Below are positions 48,101-60,500 of a DNA stretch of 64,000 nucleotides, one piece after another; the first letter of the stretch is position 1; each line of letters opens with the position of its first letter. The position numbers and the translations under genes are program-made. The stretch covers positions 64,001 to 128,000 of the forward strand of contig JAQFVV010006355.1 of the NCBI GenBank assembly GCA_028023455.1, written 5' to 3'. Below the pieces are notes generated by a model. The model did no database searches. It was not told the DNA's origin and was given only the letters and a program-made list of their open reading frames with translations. The stretch is from Epiperipatus broadwayi. Its lineage: Eukaryota; Onychophora; Udeonychophora; Euonychophora; Peripatidae.

Positions 48101-48850
48101 GTCATCAATGATTGCAAGCAAATGTATTTAAACCAATTTTTTTTAAATGCTTTTGTTATTGTGAATAATAATATTCTTCTATATTGACTATAGACATTAA
48201 TAACTTCTTTATTTTGTTATTGTCAAAACTTTAGTAGCAGCCTTAATATCATATGACACAATTTTAATGGTTCACATATTTCTTAAAAATTTCAATTGTT
48301 TTGTAGCTAATGTAAGACCATAACATTTCATAATTTATAAATTACTTCTTTAGGACCTAAAGTCTTTCAGATTTTTAAGATAATAAAAAATTATTGTTAA
48401 TTTTTTTATAAATCCGTATACACTTTTCCATATCTAAATATGTGGTTATCTTAAACTAAAGAAAATAAGACGTCTTTTTGTATCAGTATTTAAAAAATGA
48501 AATTAGTAACTCCATACTTTGGAAATCTATATCTCTTATATATAAAAAGCTACCCATTTATTTATATTTCCATAAATTGCTTTCAATCTTAGAAAAGTTC
48601 TGAATCACTAAATGATTATTTGCTGTGAATTTAATCTTTAAAATCAATCACTTGTAAGTTTTCATATCAGTTGACGAACTTTTGGCCTTAAATACCTGTT
48701 TGTTTATAAATCTCCACATTCGTCATTTTTCCTATCCGAAAAGTCCACAGTTTTTTTAATCAAACTACTAATAACGCCCTCATTGTTGGAGAATCACTCA
48801 AGATTATTTTATATAGAAAATTTATGAACAAACCTTTCCATATTTCAATA
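48101..48850. other. Intron-like non-coding DNA
   Basis: No exon-like frames or repeats were recognised. Confidence 0.5.
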
Positions 48851-48862
48851 GCATGATAATTT

Positions 48863-48963
48863 TTTCCCCATATGTCATAGCAATGGCCGGGAGGCGATAC
48901 CATAACCGTCTGCAACAAACTACTTGCTTGCAAGTTAGCTGCGATGACCTCTCGGCTAACAAT
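48863..48963 (-). mobile_element. Leu/Ser-type tRNA mini-SINE (copy f), slightly 5'-truncated
   Basis: On the minus strand it starts ATTGTTAGCCGAGAGG and continues through CTTGCAAGCAAG, then ends GCTATGACATATG plus a short tail. The 12-bp TSD gcatgataattt is at 48851-48862 and 48964-48975. The GTCAAGCG leader is missing, so the insertion is truncated by about eight bases. The B-box region is decayed. Confidence 0.88.
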
Positions 48964-48975
48964 GCATGATAATTT

Positions 48976-51900
48976 AATTCTTAAATATGAGATAAAATTA
49001 TCAATTTACATATCTATTAAAATTTATTATGGGTAACAATTACTTCCAATGAAGAAACATTAATTTTTCTGAAAACATGTTTACATTAGGTCATATTTTT
49101 TAACAACTATAATTTTATGTTACAACTTTTAATCTGTGATTTGTCTGACAAACTACATCTACAATGTCTCTTATTTTTTACATTTTGATTAAGATATTGT
49201 TTTGAAAGAGGAAGCAATCGAGTTTCTTTACTGCAATATTTCAGTCTAAATAAAGTCTTTTAATAGTTTAGCCCATGTGTTGACCGAAAATTAATATCAT
49301 CATCTATTCAAGTTATACAGATATAGATTGCTTTTATTAATATGAGCATTAAAATTACGGAAAAGGAAAGCTTAATTCTTAGAATGATATTGAAGTAGAA
49401 ACATTATCAATAAAATTGAGTTTTTTCCTCTCAATAATGTTTTGAATCTAAAATAAACAATATATCATTAGTCTGATATTAATACATCTAAAAAATTCAA
49501 TAGTAAAACGTGTAATTTAATCCTCAAAATATAGCTAACACTGTGGACTATTATTTTATTCAGTAGTTATAAAGAAAAGTACCTATAGGATTTATCTTTT
49601 TATTTTTGGAAAAGTTTTACTAAAATCATCCACACCAATCTCAAACTTTAATTTTCTTAAATCTTGTGATCAAGTTTTAAATACTTTCCATCAAAAATAT
49701 TTGCATATGGCTTTTAACACTACCAATACTTTTTGCTTAGCCAATAAAACAATTTAGCCAAACATAAAAGAAGATACATTGATTGTTTTAAAAATTTTAC
49801 ATATAGTCTGGAGATTGATTTCAAAAAATGTTGCACAAATATACAATTTATTTTCTGAGAAAAAATATTGTTCCAAATATAAGTCCAGGTCGATTAATTA
49901 TTGATTGTATTATTGCATGCAACATCATTGCTACAGTCTAACTAGTAAGCCTACTTTTATCTTGCATTCTCAATGCCAAGGTTTTGCATACAGGAACAAG
50001 AAGAAGATTTGAATTAGAACCACTGAATGTTTAATAAAAAATATAAAAGTATGGTGACCAAACAAGTATTTGTATAGTTCTGTTTTATTCACAGCCATTA
50101 CTTATGGCCCAAGAGATTTATAATAGCTGAACTCTGTATTAACTTGAGTGAGAGTATGATTAAAAGAAGTGGAGAAAAAAAAGATAGATATGACTGTTAT
50201 ATTAAAACAATATCTAGTATTTTACAACCAATATCATATTCCATGAGACATTAGAGTTTTAATGTCAGGTATTGCTTGATAGTCATTAGTATATGTAAAA
50301 AAAATCTTTTCACCACCAGTGTATTTTATCACAACTTTAACTAATTAAATCCATAGTATTTAGTGTAAAATAATTCTTTTATGTTATAAATACCATTATT
50401 CTATGATTCTCTATAACAATGTACTAATGTTATATAATAATCTTGCAAATTACTAAATAGTAAAAGACAGCATTACTAAAGTTTTTCAAAATTTTTAACC
50501 TGATCTGATATTTTATAAGAACTTTTGATAAAAGGATTGTTGATGTAGAAATTATGATAAAGATTGTGTATTAAAAAATTAATGACGAGAGAAATTGTTT
50601 TAAAATGGCATCTGAGAATTAATATAAAGATAAGAATGTAAATTTGTATTTGTTTCCAGATTTCTATTAAAGATATTAAACTTGGTTTTTACAGATTAAC
50701 TTAAAATCATATCATAGCTTTAACCAGTGAACTGGTTGTATGGACTGAATAAGTAATACTTACTTAATTATAAAGTGATATATTTATAGGAAAATAATTT
50801 CTAAACAGCTCACTAGGTAGACAAATGGTTTCCAGAAATTTTTCTAAAGAGACTATGAAGAAGAAAACATAAAGCTGGTGATGGCAGTCTACAGATTTTC
50901 TTTCGTTTTATCACATACTAAGATTAGATAGATACCCTCCATTATAAGTTAGTTGAGGGCATGAAATAGATATTTTGTGGAAGGCAATCTCAGATACAAA
51001 AAATCGTAAGTTTGTTTGGGAAAATAAATGATTAGATATTCCCATCTGGATAAAATTTGAAAACATTTTAAATTTTTTGTCCAATTCAAATGAAATCTAT
51101 ATAAATCACTGTAAGCTGATGTCTACTTTTACACTACAGGTTTTTTTAATACACTACAAATCTCATAAATAATATTAATAAAATCTAATTATTGAGACCA
51201 TCTTGATTACGATAGCTTTATATAATCATTAAAGTTAAAATGATTGTCAAACTGATTTTGCATTTTAAATGGCTATCTGATTTCTTAATTAACCATATGT
51301 TACATGATAATTCTGTATGAACTTAGAATAATAACGATAACAGAGTCACAAAATGTTTGAGAATGCGATTGCCGTAATTGGCATAAAGAATAATAATTAA
51401 TGCTATCACTTTTCGGATTACCAACTGCTGCTTTCACTCAGAATAGTTTTTAACATTACTATTTTATGCAGATGCAATATTAATATTTTCATGCTCTGCA
51501 GTTAGATGATGTCTTAAATATTTTAACTTTAATATTAATCTAGACTATAATACTATGATTAATAATTTTAAGTGGATAATTACACTCTTTTATAAATAAT
51601 ATGTTAAAAGTCAATTTAGTCATCTATATTTTTAAAAAAATAGACATGAAGCCCATGAGATATTCATTATTGGATAGATAGTCCAAGTGAATTTGGATTA
51701 ACTAAATGAATATTGTTTTCTTAGTGGATGTGTACTTAGTCCACGATTTATTTATTTTATGGAACTTTTTTCAGATATCTATAGTTAATAAAAAAAACTT
51801 ACAGGTGAAGTGCGTAAATTTCAGTACATTACTAAATTTTTCTAATCATTTGATATTAAATAGTTGATATCGATATTCTTAATTATTACAAATATATATA

Positions 51901-53220
51901 TATATAATTTAAATAAATACATATTTTCTAAATAAAAGCTTGTTCATTTGCATGAATATCAATTACCTAATGCAGCATTTTCTATTAAACTTGAAGAATT
52001 TTCCAACATTTTATCAAATTTTATTACTAGTGGTTGAAATATATCTTAAAACTTTAAGAAGTACAAAGTTTTGATATATCATAATTTTAATGACTTTACA
52101 GAATTAATAGTTGATTAATGTGTAGTTGTGCACCTTTACAAACACATTATATATTTGGGCAAAGATATAAGTCCAGTGTTCACTTACAACTGATTATATG
52201 TTATTTATTTATAAAAAAATATTTCCTTAGATAGAAGTTTGCTGGTTAAAATTTAAAAGCCATCTGAAATGATTAAATGTTTTTAATTAATCATTTTGAG
52301 CCTCTGATAGAAGACTTTCATGAATCATCTAGTGCACATTATTGCAATAATTCAGTTTCTCCCATCCTCTTCTGAGACTTCTCTGTCAATAATAATAATC
52401 TTATGCCATCCAAATCGAACAATTTCCTAAAAAGAAAAATTCCCCAATCACCACAGTCAAAGAATAAGAGTCAATTAATCATCTATTCTATCCAATTCTG
52501 AGACAAATGAATAGAAAAGATAGTGATGCTTTTTACCATTCTATTGAAAACTGACTTCATCTGCAATATTAACCATTTTCTCAAAAGTCAGAGCTTAATA
52601 ACAACAGATAACTCAATTTACATTATTCCAAATAATTATTGTAACTTTGACCCATCAATGTACTTCACATCAAAATCTCCAGACAATTTTCTACTTATAT
52701 GTCTTCATTAAAGAGATTCTGTCAGTCATATTTACTATGTTAATTATTTAGTTAATGACTCGATAGTTAAACATTTTAAAGTTTTGAACTCAATTCAGAC
52801 TATTTATAGAGGACATTAGACTAATATATTTTAATAACTTCACTTATAGCATGTTAAAATAAGAAGAGAAATTATATAATTTACCAAACACTTGCCACTA
52901 TTTTGTTGAGTGTTATATATCAAATTACAGTTAATTCATAAATTTAATAAAAAGAAATATTCACATTAAATATTATAAAATAAATGTGTTTTTTTTTTCA
53001 ACAAGTTCAGCCTTGTATTAACATAAACATGTAGATCATGCAAAATCCTATTAAAATTATTGAACTCTACTACTTGAATATAAATCATGAAATAAAAAAA
53101 AAACAGTCCTATCAATATTACAAGAATAGTAATAAATTATTATCATCTTATTTGCATGCATTTTATCAAATCAATTTCTGACTCGCTAAATTTTTACCTT
53201 CTGCAGTTTAATCCATTAGT
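48976..53220. other. Intron-like non-coding DNA
   Basis: This 4.2-kb stretch shows no supported exon, RNA or repeat boundary. A 62-codon frame at 52523-52711 has no domain and no convincing splice sites. Confidence 0.5.
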
Positions 53221-53237
53221 TAAATCGACAACTAATA

Positions 53238-53332
53238 GTCAAGCGTTGGTAGCCTAGTGGCTAGCATAGCTGCTTTCCAAGCAGTTGTCCCGGGTTCGCT
53301 TCCCGGCCGACGCTTTGACATATAAATAAAAA
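53238..53332 (+). mobile_element. tRNA-Gly(TCC)-derived mini-SINE (copy e), best preserved
   Basis: Leader GTCAA is followed by a nearly intact tRNA-Gly(TCC): acceptor GCGTTGG pairs with CCGACGC, the A box is TAGCCTAGTGG, the anticodon loop TTTCCAA carries TCC, and the B box is GGGTTCGCTTCCC. The trailer TTTGACATATAAATAAAAAAA follows. The 16-bp TSD aaatcgacaactaata is at 53222-53237 and 53333-53348. The perfect TSD and A-tail show a retroposed copy rather than a tRNA gene, though the cloverleaf could still fold. Leader GTCAA is complementary to trailer TTGAC. Confidence 0.93.
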
Positions 53333-53656
53333 AAATCGACAACTAATAAGCTGCTCGTAGGTATATTCTAAGCTGAGAGAAAAAAGTTATTTGAACCCCA
53401 TTTGACCGTTTAAACCACTGATAATTCAGGTAATTCGCTTTATGTGTAGATCTTTAAAAATGATTACTGTTATTTTATATATACGTCACAAGTTTATCTT
53501 CTGTAAAATGACAAATGCTTTTATAATTTGAATATAATTATACTGAAAAATGAAAACATTAATTTATCTGTCTGTTATAGACTAACAATTAATTTTGAAA
53601 TTAATATTTATCTGTAGATTGCATATATATAATGTTTTTTTTCTGTTTTGTTTCAG

Positions 53657-54384
53657 ATATTGATATCAATGTAGTTTTAATTATTTTGGGCGGAATTTTA
53701 GCTCTGATTATTTCCATCACTAGTTGTATATTTGTTTTTTGTTCTATATATCACAATAGAACAACTTATGATGTAGAGTCTTCAACAAATTCCAGTGTTT
53801 CTTTAGTAACAGATATAAATAGAAACTCTGTAGAAGCAGAAAGAAGGCAGCAAGCAATTACAACAACTATTCCAAGAGAAGAAGAACGCCCTCTATCTAC
53901 AAAATCTCAAATTATTTTTGTTTCTGATAAAATGACACCCTTATTCTCCAGTTCTAAAAATTTTACTACTCAAAATACTTTAACAAAATCTACAGTGTGT
54001 GAACAGTGCAAGAAAGAGCTCAAACACATGCTTTGTATAAAAAAACAGTCTAATCCTCTACCTGGATTTGTAAGTGCTGTTCAAGAAAACATTTCAACAC
54101 ACTCTTTAAATAAAAAAACAAGTCATTCTTCACATATTTCCATGCAATCTCAACATATATGTGGAAAGCTAAGTTTGGATACCAAAATTGAGCTGCAACC
54201 TGATAATTTAATAGACAACCTTAGGCATTATAATTTTTCAAACAATCTCTTAATACCAGAACTTAAAGTAAGTAAATTAGAGAAAGACTTAATTCAAACA
54301 ACTAATTCTCAAGTTCAAAATCTCTTTCTGGATAAAAAACCTATAAGGTCTCAGTTAAGAGAGGCTTATTCTGCACCTTTATAA
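53657..54384 (+). CDS. Terminal exon: transmembrane helix plus cytoplasmic tail of an unidentified membrane protein
   Basis: The exon follows a strong acceptor (ttttttctgttttgtttcag, AG at 53655-53656) with phase 1, the same phase as the CUB-like exon upstream. It encodes D-I-D-I-N, then one hydrophobic helix of about 26 residues (V-V-L-I-I-L-G-G-I-L-A-L to C-I-F-V-F-C-S-I). A tail of about 205 residues follows, rich in Ser, Thr, Asn and Lys, with a C-x-x-C (E-Q-C-K-K-E), and it ends E-A-Y-S-A-P-L. The stop is TAA at 54382. A type I single-pass orientation fits an extracellular region encoded upstream. I recognise no signalling domain or known family in the tail. The frame is open over 240 codons in DNA where random frames rarely exceed 70, which supports a real exon. 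The Met at 53632 is intronic and should not be used. Confidence 0.72.
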
Positions 54385-54396
54385 AATTATGAAATT

Positions 54397-54402
54397 AATA
54401 AA
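54397..54402 (+). terminator. Polyadenylation signal AATAAA of the membrane-protein gene
   Basis: The first AATAAA lies 13 bases after the TAA stop of the terminal exon. Another candidate, aataaacc, lies near 54587. In AT-rich DNA either could be chance, and position is the only support. Confidence 0.45.
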
Positions 54403-55600
54403 AATATTTGTAAATAGTAAAAAAGTTAAATAATAAGTTAAAATAGTTATAAACTTTATATGAGTTATTGTTTATTACCTTCATATATAGTTTATTCTAG
54501 CATCTTAATTTTAATTTATATTATAAATTTTAATAAGCTTTTATATCATAAAATATATAAATACACTCAATCACTTATTTTTTTGTAATAAACCATACTC
54601 CTTTGATATTTCTCTTCATTTCTTTGCAAGCCACTTCAATCAAAGAACTAACAATATCTAAAATTGATAAAAGATGGATTTTTTAAATATTAGTGTTGAA
54701 AACATAATAGATTTACTAAAATATTATATATATATATTGTTTTATAGTGTCTTTTATATTACCCTTACTGATGAAAAAAAAAGTCCAGTATATTATTTAT
54801 ATAGATTTGTTACAAAAATACTAACTCTATTTTTATTAAATAATAGAAACAAATTTACAGCTTTCTATGGTACTAAATTTAAAGTATATTATACTCTAAA
54901 CATTATCAACTCCTATTACAGCATAAAATCATTGGTTCAAATCCGCACAAACAGAACTTTTGATATATTCAAACTTCCATTTCACAAACTATTGTAGAGT
55001 CCAAACATCCATTCTTTTCATGAACATAGTAACTATAGAATTAGCTTATTAATCTAACTTATGAAGATATGATAACTTTTTCAATGATGAATGTTTTACT
55101 TGACTCAATTGCTATTACACTGTGTTTAAACAATACTTTAAATGAGTTAGAAATCTTTTTTTTTTATAATAACCTACCTGTACTCTGACAGTTTTTTTTC
55201 TCTTTTACTGTAAGTTTTCAACTTTCATTTTAATATTAAACATTATATATCATAATTAAATAAATTTCACTTTATTTGATAGATTATCCAATTGAACGTT
55301 AGATTCTTCTTCCCAGAATAAAAACTATTTATTTAAAAATCCATTTTATAGAGCATACCATTTTATTACTATTTTAAAAGAAAGATGATTCAATCCTGTT
55401 CACATGATTAATTAGTATTATAAGAAATCATTCTTGATAAAAAGAAAACAGAACAATAAATCATTCTGCAGATTAAGAACATTTAATAAAATAAAATTAT
55501 ATCAATTTTTTTTACAGTTTAATCTTTTAAATACAACAGAATTAATTTTCATTAAATTAATATTTTATATATTTATAAATACATCAACTTTTTTTAAATT
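54403..55600. other. 3' flank, non-coding
   Basis: I see no supported gene. The 107-codon frame at 54674-54997 is Tyr/Ile/Phe-rich with no domain or splice context. Confidence 0.5.
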
Positions 55601-55605
55601 TTAGT

Positions 55606-55652
55606 TTAATAAAATAAACTTTTATCTAAATAAAGAATGTATAATGTTTTTA

Positions 55653-55696
<44 letters not shown>

Positions 55697-56880
55697 AGTA
55701 TTTTAACCACTCTGCTGTTAAATACGGTTAGCTTTCATCCCAATTTAATTCTCATTTGTGTTCTTACAGTTCATGGGTGTTGTTTGCACCATCTCTTTAC
55801 CAATTTGGTTGCATTTTCTTCATTTTAGGCTTATTTTATAGGAAATTCAAAATTTAAAATTTTAGTTCTAAAAAAGTCCACATATGGCAATATATTTTGA
55901 AAAAAAACATTTTTCATTGCTGCATATTGGTATATAGGCCACCCTCTTTTCTCTGATTGGATGGCTGCCAACTCTGGAAATTGTGCCACAGGTGTTTTTA
56001 ATGACAAAGTCAGAAATCAAAACAAAATGTTTTACATGTTCATAATTGACTTTGAATGTAAATAAATATATTTATCATAATTTTTTACATTCATAATTAA
56101 GATTTTACATTACTTTATTGAAATATAAAGTTTGATTCAAAAAATTTTAAATTTTACAAGGAAAATAAGTGTGGGAAAGTGACTGCTCTTCAAGACAAGT
56201 GACTGTAATTTGCATATTGGGCTTTTTAAATGACAAAGTCAGAAATCAAAACAAAATGTTTTACACATTTGTAATTGATTTTGAATGTAAATAAATATAT
56301 TTATCATAATTTTTTATATTCATAATTATGATTTTACATTACTCTATTGAAATATAAAGTCTGATTTGAAAACTTTCAAATTTTACAAGAAAAATATGCT
56401 TGGAAAGTGACCACTCTTCAAGAAGAGTGAATAATTTTGACCACTACTGAATAATGAGACACCAGAAATCATATAGATTGGGTTTGAAATATAATTTTTT
56501 TGTTTTACCACTGGCTATTTTTTAAACATTTTTCTTATATTTTTCTTCAGTTATTAACATTATTTTTAATTTTTCATTACATTTAACCAATTTGAATCTA
56601 AAATTATTCAATTTTTAAAAGCTGAATTGAAACAATTCTGTGTATTTTAGATTAATATTTTATCAATTGAAACTGACTGGATATGAAACTGATGAATAAT
56701 GGTGCTCAGATTTAAGTAATGGACCAATACAAAAATTAGACAAAGGTTTTACAAGTTGATGTTGACATCAAAAAGATTAAACACAATCAATGAACTAAAA
56801 TAAATAAAATTTATTTTCCACACATTCTCTTAATTTCTACACCAATGAAATATATTTCTATGGAATATATCATTTCATTA
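55606..56880 (+). repeat. Dispersed repeat R2, copy 2, split by a 1.06-kb insertion
   Basis: 55606-55706 and 56771-56880 together match 32690-32880. Extra sequence from 55707 to 56770 separates the two halves. An (AAT)n run at about 55655-55694 expands the first half relative to the 32.7-kb copy. Confidence 0.7.
55996..56420 (+). repeat. Tandem duplication, period about 226 bp
   Basis: The block from 'aatgacaaagtcagaaatcaaaac' through 'ttttacattact.tattgaaatataaagt' to 'actcttcaag' occurs at 55996-56201 and 56222-56420 with about 10% difference. It lies inside the sequence inserted into R2. Confidence 0.88.
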
Positions 56881-56884
56881 ATCC

Positions 56885-57555
56885 CATTTTACAACAATTT
56901 TTTTATCATATTTAACAATTATTATATTTATTTTTTAAAAAATAAAAAAAATTATTCTGATTTTTTTAATAATATAAAACTTCTAGTCAGAACTGCACTA
57001 ATATTTAACATCTTATTGATTAACTTTAACTATTAAGTCAAATATAAAGTGATTATACAAAAATATTTATCCATACTATTAAAAAAAAATAAACAAACTA
57101 AATATAAACACTTATGTACATTAAAAAATAGGAAATATAAAGTATAGGCTGTCCAATTTTTGATAAAAAAATTAATATTGCTCATGGCCTTTAAAATTAT
57201 AAATTGCTTTAATACTTACTAAAATTCAAATGACACAGACAACCTCAATTAATTTATTAACCACCAATAAAACTAAGTTCAAGCATAAATAATACCTATT
57301 TATATTTTTAGATTTTAATTTTACCTTACATTACACTGGTTTAGTCATTTAGATCTAATGTATTCATTTTCTTTGTTCCAAAAAAATATAGTATCCTGAT
57401 ACCATACAAAACCAACTTTCTTATAGTCATTATTGTAAGCTATACATTCCATTTTATATATTAACTCTAAATATTTAATTAAAAAAATTACTCAGATTTC
57501 CTGAAGAGTTGAAGACTGTGCATTGTAAGATCCTATTATCCCTGTTTTACCATCT
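56885..57555. other. Non-coding AT-rich DNA
   Basis: No supported gene is visible. The 63-codon frame at 56845 overlaps the R2 repeat. Confidence 0.5.
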
Positions 57556-57559
57556 AACA

Positions 57560-60500
57560 TAAAATCATTATCCCTAAATTTTTTTATTCTTTTGTAAGGA
57601 CTCTTATACAATGGGAAAAAATTTTTTGTATTGATATTTATCTGATTGACTAAAATGCAAAGTTCTTATAAAAACTTGTCACTATGTTAAATGAACATTG
57701 TTTACTGTGATTTCCTTGTTTCTTTTTTTTGCCATATGAATTCATTTGAAGTGAGCTTTTTCTCTTAGTCAATGCCTACTTCTTCAATAATTGGTGATAG
57801 TGTCTTAATTAATACTGGACTATTTTTCCTGAGTGTAACCAAAATGGTGTCAATTGAGTCAATTTATTTTGAGCCAAATTAATGTAATTAATAATTTCTG
57901 TCCCTTAATCCATTATTTATGATTAACCCTCACATATAACTTAAATAATCAATTTAATCCACTCATAATCCTTTGACAAGACTTAGTTTGTAGATTCCTA
58001 GTAGATGTAAAAGTATGGATTATGTTTTGTTGGTTTGTTGATAGTTTCCATCTCCAATACTGAGATGGAGTATTATGATCTGTTAATATTGTTTTCATAT
58101 ACCAATTATAGGAATTTGCTGTTCTTTAATGCTTTGATGGTGTTTTTTTTTATATTTCTCTATCTAAGAGGGTAAACAAAACATCATACATGACGACTAA
58201 AAATTTAAATTGCTTAAAAGCTAGTAATGATGGCTAATAATTCATTGGGTTCACTGAGTATGATAGCATGAAGTATCTCACCAAATAATTTATTTACTGA
58301 TGTAGTCTGAGAACAAACTTGGCAGGTTCTTAAGACAGTAAATATATGGTTATACAAATTAGGCAAATAGAACTATTTTTTTAATAATTCCTCTATTTTC
58401 TTGGACCATAGTGGCCATACAAACAATGAACATATATGATTAATCAATTTCACAATATTTTTGGTACAATAATTTTCCAAATGTTCTTGTTATCATATAT
58501 ATTTACACATTAATAAATCATCAGTTAATTTGTAATAATTTTTTTTTTGAATTGTTTAATAATATGGATCATAAGATAATAAAATCACTTTCAAATATAA
58601 TATAATTAATTCATATTTATCATCATTTTGTTGTAACAGGGCAATATTTTTTAACTCCTCTTCAAATGACTTGTCCCCTGCTAAATGTATAGCTGCCACA
58701 TAAAAACCACCTATTTTAAAATGTTGTAATAGCATATTACTTAGATTTCAACTAAGAATATCAGCAACAATATTTTTTCTACCTTGGGTATATATATGAC
58801 TTCATAATTAAATATCTGCAAAAAGAAGTTCCATCGAATAAGACAATCGTTTGTTAAATGTGCATTGTTCAAAGACTCCAAACATTGGTGATTAGTTATG
58901 ACACTCATATCCAATCCCATTGGCCCAAGCAATAACTAAAGCCTTCTTTTCTGTAATTGTATAATTTCTTTCTGCCCCCTTTAATGTTTGGCTACAGAAA
59001 TACAAAACTTGATGTTTCTGCTGATCACCAAGTTGAAACAATGTTGCCCCAAGACTGAATCCATTATTATCAGACCATATAAAATGTTTTATTAAAAATA
59101 GGATATGCCAATATTACTAATTTTAAGAAGTTATTGTTAATTTTTTAAAAATTCATAGTTTGCCTCCAAGTCCAAATCCATTGTATATCTTTTCTCAACA
59201 ATTGTAATAATGCTTTTATATCTTTTGTAAAGTTATTATAAAATCTATAGTAATAATTACACAAACCTAAAAATAATCTTAATTGTTTCTTATTTTTAGG
59301 TAGATAATTTCAATTGTTCATATTTTATCTGCAAGAGACCTAACTACTTTATTATTAATAAAAAAATGTAAAAAAGATACTTCTAATACAGCTAATAAAT
59401 TATTCTTCAAAGTTATTGTTATATTATTATTCTCATGTTCTTTAAAAACAATTCAAGATGATTAAGATGCTCATTTACATCTTCTGATGCAATAATGAGA
59501 TCATTTACATACTGTACAATATTTTTTTACTTCATCTGAAAATACCCTACCCAAACATCTCAGTAATCCTGCTCTACTAGTCCAAAAGGTATACAATTAA
59601 AAACTTAAGTATACCTACCATATCTAAAAGCAAGGCATTGATGATCTTGTGGATGTAACAAGGTTTGCCAATAACATGATTTATTATAGTAAAATAGGTC
59701 TTATCCTGGAATTTAATTAATAAACCATTAACATTTGGTAGAATATCTCTCTCTGGGACAGTTATTTTATTTAACCTACAAGCATCCAAACATATTCTTA
59801 TTGTTTCCTTTTTTTAACAACTGCCATTAGATTAATATATAATGATAGACTCTTTTCTAATATTTTCCAATCTATCATCTGTCAAATCTGTTGTTCAAAT
59901 TTATCCTTATATTGCACAGGAATAGGATAAAATTGACTATAAAAATGGTGTCCTCTTTAAGTTTTACCTTATGTACATTATTAGGAATAATTCCAATCCT
60001 TTTAGAATACACATTATAATATTGCAGGAGATTAAGTCAACCAACATTTGTCTGCTTCATTTAATGATGATTCATTCCCTTTATTCTTTATTTCCACAGT
60101 ATTTCTAACTTGTTTCATACATTGTAAAGATAAGATTATCAGTTTTGGAAAGACTAGTAATGATATAGTATAATCTTCTTGAATTGAATGTATTAATTTG
60201 ATAATCTATGATATAATGATGCTTATATAGAAAATCTTATCTTAAAATAACAGCTTGTATTAACCTTCTCATTATCAAAAATATATGCGATATATTTTTA
60301 TTATCCAATTACAAATAAGATCGTATCTGCTTCATTTATATTGGTGATTAATTCCCATTAGCTAATGTTATTAAGATTTCTTTTTAGGTAATGTCAAAAT
60401 TTTTTGGATTAACTTCTCTAATCTGTGCATCTAGTTTATTAGAAATAAATGAAAATTGGTTACCTAAATCAATTAATGCCTGAACACATATGTTTTCTAC

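Noticed and set aside
53238-53332. Functional tRNA-Gly(TCC) gene
   Set aside because: The perfect TSD, the A-tail and sister copies with the same non-tRNA leader and trailer show a retroposed element. Residual function cannot be excluded but is not supported.
54674-54997. 107-codon open frame after the membrane exon
   Set aside because: It is Tyr/Ile/Phe-rich as expected from AT-rich DNA, with no domain, no splice context and no link to the upstream exon.
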